Assembly: GCA_035653295.1 (NCBI GenBank)
Contig: DASRCB010000390.1
Location: forward strand, 1 to 20,221
Direction: 5' to 3'
DNA length: 20,221 nt
Source: DASRCB01 sp035653295
GTDB taxonomy: Bacteria; Acidobacteriota; Terriglobia; Bryobacterales; Bryobacteraceae
The notes below the pieces were generated by a model. It saw nothing but the letters and a program-made list of their open reading frames with translations, made no database searches and was not told where the DNA came from. Of the stretch, positions 16,698-20,221 are shown piece by piece (positions within the stretch are counted from its first letter, which is position 1; the number at the start of each line of letters is the position of its first letter). A program made the translations under genes and the position numbers.

Positions 16698-16869
16698 GTC
16701 AGACAGCTTCCTGAGAATCCGCTTCGCCAGCCACACGTTAATCTTCGCAATGCCGCGGCGCCGGTTGTGAATTACGGGTGCGCGGATTGCCAGACCGGTC
16801 ACGCCCGGCGTGTCGAACGAGCCTGTGCCCCGCTCGTTCGAGCTGCCGGACCAGTTCGGTTCTCTTCAC
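16698..16869 (-). pseudogene. hicA: decayed hicA-type mRNA interferase toxin gene
   Basis: From a GTG at 16869-16867 the minus strand reads VKRTELVRQLERAGHRLVRH, then a GNPRTRNSQPAPRHCE stretch. The frame then meets a TAA, but the next frame continues INVWLAKRILRKLSD. Joined, these match the HicA toxin pattern (MKRxELxRxLExxG...NPRTGxSQPVPRHxEIxxxLAxKIL). One extra base near 16743 breaks the frame. The segment after VRHAGR lacks the conserved GxH histidine region, so the RNase would be inactive even without the shift. It fills most of the gap between lepA and the permease gene. The identification is from remembered family pattern, not a search. Confidence 0.65.
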
Positions 16870-16948
16870 GAGGACAGCGTCAGCTCGGCGCTGCGGCGGA
16901 TGCCAGGCACTTCGCCATCCTCTGCTCCGTGTACGCTCTCCGAAGGAG

Positions 16949-19588
16949 TTACTCGTGCCGCAGCGCGACCAGCGGGTCCACCCGCGACGCGCGGCGGGCC
17001 GGCAGCCAGGCGGCCGCGAACGCCGCCATTCCGAGCACCGTGGCGGCCAGGAGAAAGATGCCCGGCTGCGTAGCGGTCACGCCGAAAAGCATGCGGCGCG
17101 TCAGCCCCGTCACGCCAAGCGCGACAACGGCGCCGATGGGACACCCCAGCGCCAGCATGCGCGCGACGTCGCGCAGCACCATCCCGACCACCGCGGTCCG
17201 GCTGGCCCCGAGCGCCATGCGGATGCCGATCTCGTTCACCCGCCGCGAGACCTGGAATGCCATCACGCCGAAGATGCCGATGCCGGCCACCAGCAGCGCC
17301 AGCGGGCCAAAAATTCCGCCCAGCGCCGCCATGATGCGCTCTTTCACGATGCCGCGGTCGATGATCGTGGAATACGGCTGGGCGGTGCTGAGCCTCAAAA
17401 TCGGATCCGTTTCAGGAGTCAGCCTCTGCAGAACCCCGGCCAGGCGCATCGGATCGCCGCCGCTCACTCGCGCGAGGAACCAGAAGTCCGTCGCCTCTTC
17501 GCCCGTGCGTTGCGTCCACGGGATGTACATCGTGCGGATGACGTCCTGCCGGAGGTCCGTGTACTTCGCATCTTTGACCACGCCGACGATCTGGTACGTG
17601 ACCTTCAGCGAGGTAAGCCGCCGGCCCAGCGGCGATTCGTTGCCGAAGAAACTCCGCGCGAACGCCTCGTTCACAATCGCCGCTCTCGGTGATGATGCCG
17701 TATCTCGCGCATCGAACTCGCGGCCGCTCAGAACGGGCGTGCCGACCGTCGCGAAATACTCCGGCGCGATGGCGTTGAACGCCGAGAGCTGGCTCTCGCC
17801 CGGACGGTATGTGTATCCCTCCACATCCACATCGCGCTCCCAAAGACTTCCGCTGATGGGCAGGACATCAACCGCGCTCACCCGCGCTACTCCGGGAAGC
17901 GCGCGCACGCGATCCAGCACCCTGGTGACAGCGGCACGCAGCCGGGCCGACGGATACTCGCCGCTGGCGCGCACCGTGAATACCAGAACATGACTCGTGT
18001 TCAGGCCGCGGTCGACCCGGTACAGGTTGACCAGCGTGGCCGCGAACAGCGCGCCACCGCTCACCAGCACCATGGAAATCGCTAACTGCGCCACCACGAG
18101 CCCTCTGCCGAGGCGCAGGCCTCCTGCCGCCGCCGGCTGCCGCAGACCTGCGTGCAGCGCACCTTTCAGCGCGTGCAGCCCGGGCGCAAGGCCGGCGATC
18201 GCGCACGCGAGCAGCGAAACCAACGCCGTGAACGCGAGAACGCGTCGATCGAGCGAAGTCGAGACCACGAGCGGCTTGCCGTTCGCCATGGTCGTAACCA
18301 GCGCAGCGCTGAACCAGCGCGCCAGCACCAATCCGGCGCCGCCGCCCAGCGCCGCGAGGGCGAAGCTCTCGGCCAGAAACTGGCGTACCAGCCTGCCGCC
18401 GCTCGCACCGATCGCCAGCCGGATGGAAATCTCCCGCTCGCGCGCCGCTGCCCGCGCCAGAAGCAGCCCCGATAAATTCGCGCACGCCAGCAGCAGCACC
18501 AGAGCCACCATGCCCATCAGCAGCAGCAAAGCGCGGCCGTAGCGATCGCGCAGGCTGTTGAAACCGGATGCCCCCCGCAGCACTGCGATCCGTTCCCGCA
18601 GGTAATCCGCCCGATCCCCCTCCGGCAGCTTCGCCGCGACACGCTGCTGGAATCCGCGCCACAAGACCTGCAGCTCCGCATTTGCCTGCTGGATGGTCGC
18701 GCCCGGCGCCAGCCGGCCCATCATGTCCAGCATGTTGTCCATGGGTTCGTCCCGCGTCTCTTCGCTCAGCATCATCGTGAGCGGCAGAGTTATGTCCGGA
18801 TCGCTTCCCACGCTGATTCCCTCGTAACCGGGCGGCGTCACGCCGACAATCGTGAACAAGCGCTTCGGGCTCTCCAGCGCGAATGTGCTGCCGATCGCGC
18901 GCGAGCTCAGTCCGAACTGCCGTTGCCAGTATCGATAGCTGATCACCGCCGCCGGCGCCACGGGCGCGATCGTGTCGTCCAGCGGCCCGAGCAGTCGTCC
19001 CGCCGCTGGTCTGATTCCCAGCAGGCGGTAGTGCGATCCGGAAACGTACGCGGCGCTGACCACCTGCTCGGCGCCCCCAACCACCACCACCGGCGTGCCC
19101 TCGTATTGCGCCGTCGCGCCGGCGATGGATTTGAGATTGTCGCGCAGGTACAGGTAGAGCTGATACGAAACCGAGTACGGCTGTCCTTCCGATCCGAGCC
19201 GAGTGATATGCACGAGCCGCTCGGGATGTTCTACCGGCAGCATTCGCAGCATCACCGCATCGATCAGCGTGAAAATCGCGGTATTCGCGCCGATTCCCAG
19301 CGCCAGCAACAGGACCGACGCGGCCAGAAATGCAGGGCTTCGCCCCAGGCTCCGCGCCGCGTACCGCAGGTCCCTCACAAAATCGGCCAGCCACCGGCCC
19401 CGCGCGTCCCGGCATTCCTCCTCGATCTGATCCAGCCCGCCGAATTCCAGACGCGCGTGCCGGCGTGCTTGCTGGGCGCTCATGCCCGCGGCTACGGCTT
19501 CGCGTACCAGCTGCTCGAAGTGGTAGCGCAGCTCCGCGCTCATCCGCGCGTCCTCTGCCGCTCGCCCACGCCGTCGCCATGCCATCAT
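16949..19588 (-). CDS. MacB/FtsX-type duplicated permease (ADOP family)
   Basis: The product is 879 aa from ATG 19588, which overlaps the padR stop as ATGA; longer starts would run into padR. An N-terminal cytoplasmic segment (about 1-70, AELRYHFEQLVREAVAAGMSAQQARRHA) precedes the first helix (about 86-112). A large periplasmic MacB-PCD domain follows, then the first FtsX block (about 350-480, with GRALLLLMGMVALVLLL and AREREISIRLAIGAS). A further helix (about 505-530) begins a second periplasmic domain, and a second FtsX block lies at the C-terminus (VNEIGIRMALGASRTAVVGMV). This matches the acidobacterial duplicated orphan permeases, which lack an adjacent ATPase; none is present here. The substrate is unknown; export of toxic or signalling molecules is a guess. 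Confidence 0.9.
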   Translation of the reverse strand: MMAWRRRGRAAEDARMSAELRYHFEQLVREAVAAGMSAQQARRHARLEFGGLDQIEEECRDARGRWLADFVRDLRYAARSLGRSPAFLAASVLLLALGIGANTAIFTLIDAVMLRMLPVEHPERLVHITRLGSEGQPYSVSYQLYLYLRDNLKSIAGATAQYEGTPVVVVGGAEQVVSAAYVSGSHYRLLGIRPAAGRLLGPLDDTIAPVAPAAVISYRYWQRQFGLSSRAIGSTFALESPKRLFTIVGVTPPGYEGISVGSDPDITLPLTMMLSEETRDEPMDNMLDMMGRLAPGATIQQANAELQVLWRGFQQRVAAKLPEGDRADYLRERIAVLRGASGFNSLRDRYGRALLLLMGMVALVLLLACANLSGLLLARAAAREREISIRLAIGASGGRLVRQFLAESFALAALGGGAGLVLARWFSAALVTTMANGKPLVVSTSLDRRVLAFTALVSLLACAIAGLAPGLHALKGALHAGLRQPAAAGGLRLGRGLVVAQLAISMVLVSGGALFAATLVNLYRVDRGLNTSHVLVFTVRASGEYPSARLRAAVTRVLDRVRALPGVARVSAVDVLPISGSLWERDVDVEGYTYRPGESQLSAFNAIAPEYFATVGTPVLSGREFDARDTASSPRAAIVNEAFARSFFGNESPLGRRLTSLKVTYQIVGVVKDAKYTDLRQDVIRTMYIPWTQRTGEEATDFWFLARVSGGDPMRLAGVLQRLTPETDPILRLSTAQPYSTIIDRGIVKERIMAALGGIFGPLALLVAGIGIFGVMAFQVSRRVNEIGIRMALGASRTAVVGMVLRDVARMLALGCPIGAVVALGVTGLTRRMLFGVTATQPGIFLLAATVLGMAAFAAAWLPARRASRVDPLVALRHE

Positions 19589-19932
19589 GGCGTCTCCGCA
19601 TCCGGCGTTCGCAGAATGGCGGTGACCGCCGCCGAAAGCCGCTGCCAGTTGGCCGTTTCGCTCTCCAGCTGCTTTCGGCCGGCGCGCGTCAGTGAATAGA
19701 GCTTCGCCTGCCGCCCAGTCTCCGCGTCGCCCCATTCGGCGCGCAGCCAGCCGCGCTTCTCGAGGCGGTACAGGGCGGGGTAGAGCGAGCCCTGCTGCAC
19801 CTGCAGCACGTCTTTCGAGATTTGCCGGATACGCTGGGCGATGCCGTAGCCGTGCACGGGCCCGGCGGCGACGATCCGCAGCACGAGCATGTCCAGCGTG
19901 CCTTGCAACAGGTCGGATTTCGGCGAGCCCAT
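19585..19932 (-). CDS. PadR-family transcriptional regulator
   Basis: This 115-aa winged-helix repressor has the family's LLQGTLDMLVLRI start, GPVHGYGIAQRI (residues 25-35), the recognition block QVQQGSLYPALYRLEKRGWL (44-63), the wing segment RQAKLYSLTRAGRKQL (75-89), and a short C-terminal helix for dimerisation. It is translationally coupled to the permease gene that follows (ATGA), so it most likely controls this two-gene operon, including itself. AAGG stands 8 bases before the ATG. A perfect inverted repeat directly upstream is its probable operator. Confidence 0.93.
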   Translation of the reverse strand: MGSPKSDLLQGTLDMLVLRIVAAGPVHGYGIAQRIRQISKDVLQVQQGSLYPALYRLEKRGWLRAEWGDAETGRQAKLYSLTRAGRKQLESETANWQRLSAAVTAILRTPDAETP

Positions 19933-19936
19933 ACGC

Positions 19937-19989
19937 GATGCCTTGACAATCTACATATACTACGTTGATGTGTAGATTGTCAAGGCATC
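19937..19989 (-). promoter_or_regulatory. padR promoter within a perfect 19-bp inverted repeat (probable operator)
   Basis: GATGCCTTGACAATCTACA at 19937-19955 is exactly reverse-complemented at 19971-19989, with a 15-base AT-richer centre. On the minus strand the distal arm carries a consensus -35 TTGACA (19983-19978), and a -10-like GTATAT or TATATG lies 17-18 bases on (about 19954-19960). The proximal arm falls in the very short leader, ending five bases from the start codon. A dimeric PadR bound here would block RNA polymerase; the leader could also fold into a hairpin. Confidence 0.7.
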
Positions 19990-20071
19990 CTCGACCGCCC
20001 GCGCCTTACAGAAGCACTGCCAAAATTGTTTTCCGCGACTGCCGGCGATTTGCGGGACTGCTGGTTCGATA

Positions 20072-20221
20072 CCCGCGAAAACATCCCGCCATGCGTAAGA
20101 CGTGCTGGCCAGGTGCTACGGCGGCGACATCACCCGCAAGCGCAAGCTGCTGGAGAAACAGAAGGAAGGCAAGCGCCGCATGAAGCGGGTGGGGAAAGTG
20201 GAGATCCCGCAGGAAGCTTTC
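20072..20221 (+). pseudogene. partial, damaged second copy of the lepA 3' region
   Basis: These 150 bases match 16473-16624 inside lepA. The last 109 bases (20113-20221 against 16516-16624) are identical. The first part has two single-base deletions (CATCCCCG to CATCCCG, and AAGAACG to AAGACG) and two substitutions, so the LepA frame is broken. The match runs off the window edge. The 80 bases before it (19990-20071) show no recognisable feature. It may be a genuine duplication flanking the permease/padR block, or an assembly artefact if the window edge is a contig end. Confidence 0.8.

Noticed and set aside
16810..17073. GTG-started + strand frame beginning SNEPVPRSFELPDQFG, which looks like the start of a redoxin domain
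   Set aside because: The resemblance lasts about 15 residues, no active-site Cys motif follows, and the opposite strand gives a much longer HicA match over the same bases.
16677..17993. 438-codon open frame on the + strand
   Set aside because: It lies opposite the permease gene and the hicA relic; its Ser/Arg/Thr-rich sequence is typical of an antisense shadow.

Overview
This is a GC-rich, gene-dense bacterial window, most likely from an Acidobacteriota chromosome of the Solibacter/Bryobacter type. That assignment is an inference. It rests on the large MacB-like duplicated permease paired with a PadR regulator (the 'ADOP' arrangement typical of that phylum), a System I cytochrome c maturation operon carrying extra accessory genes, and short GC-rich double-hairpin repeats between genes. 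No rRNA, tRNA, transposase or CRISPR array was seen.

Left part (1-6718, + strand): a cytochrome c maturation operon. It runs ccmF (3' part only), ccmH, a CcmI-like protein with a zinc ribbon, a secreted/anchored carboxypeptidase-regulatory-like protein, ccmA, ccmB, ccmC and a tiny ccmD (52 aa). A TTG-initiated, Tat-signal-bearing enolase-superfamily protein (ManD-like) overlaps ccmD. CcmABCD would load and release haem, and CcmF/CcmH would attach it to apocytochromes. The two accessory membrane/periplasmic proteins sit between ccmH and ccmA and have no assigned role. Double-hairpin REP-like repeats sit at the ccmF/ccmH junction, before ccmA, and as a tandem array of about 70-bp units before ccmD.

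Middle (6719-12374): a small lipoprotein with W/Y/G-rich repeats and a short class I methyltransferase (both +), then a 440-base gap with little recognisable content. On the - strand follow glnA (GSI-beta with its adenylylation tyrosine), a GGDEF-EAL cyclic-di-GMP protein, and trxA with a clear terminator behind it.

Right-middle (12444-16663): a tight - strand run ribH-nusB-glgA that leads into trxA. Divergent from it, lepA (EF-4) reads on the + strand across only 48 bases.

Right end (16664-20221): a decayed hicA toxin gene (-), the 879-aa permease (-) and its padR regulator (-). The padR promoter lies in a perfect 19-bp inverted repeat. The window closes with a second, partial and slightly damaged copy of the lepA 3' region, so the permease/padR block is flanked by direct copies of lepA sequence. 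This is either a real duplication or an assembly artefact at a contig end.

I found no clear-cut new system. The best candidates for a second look are the accessory genes and the Tat-ManD protein in the ccm operon, the hairpin repeats inside that operon (one of which may supply the N-terminus of CcmH), and the hicA relic plus lepA duplication around the permease module.
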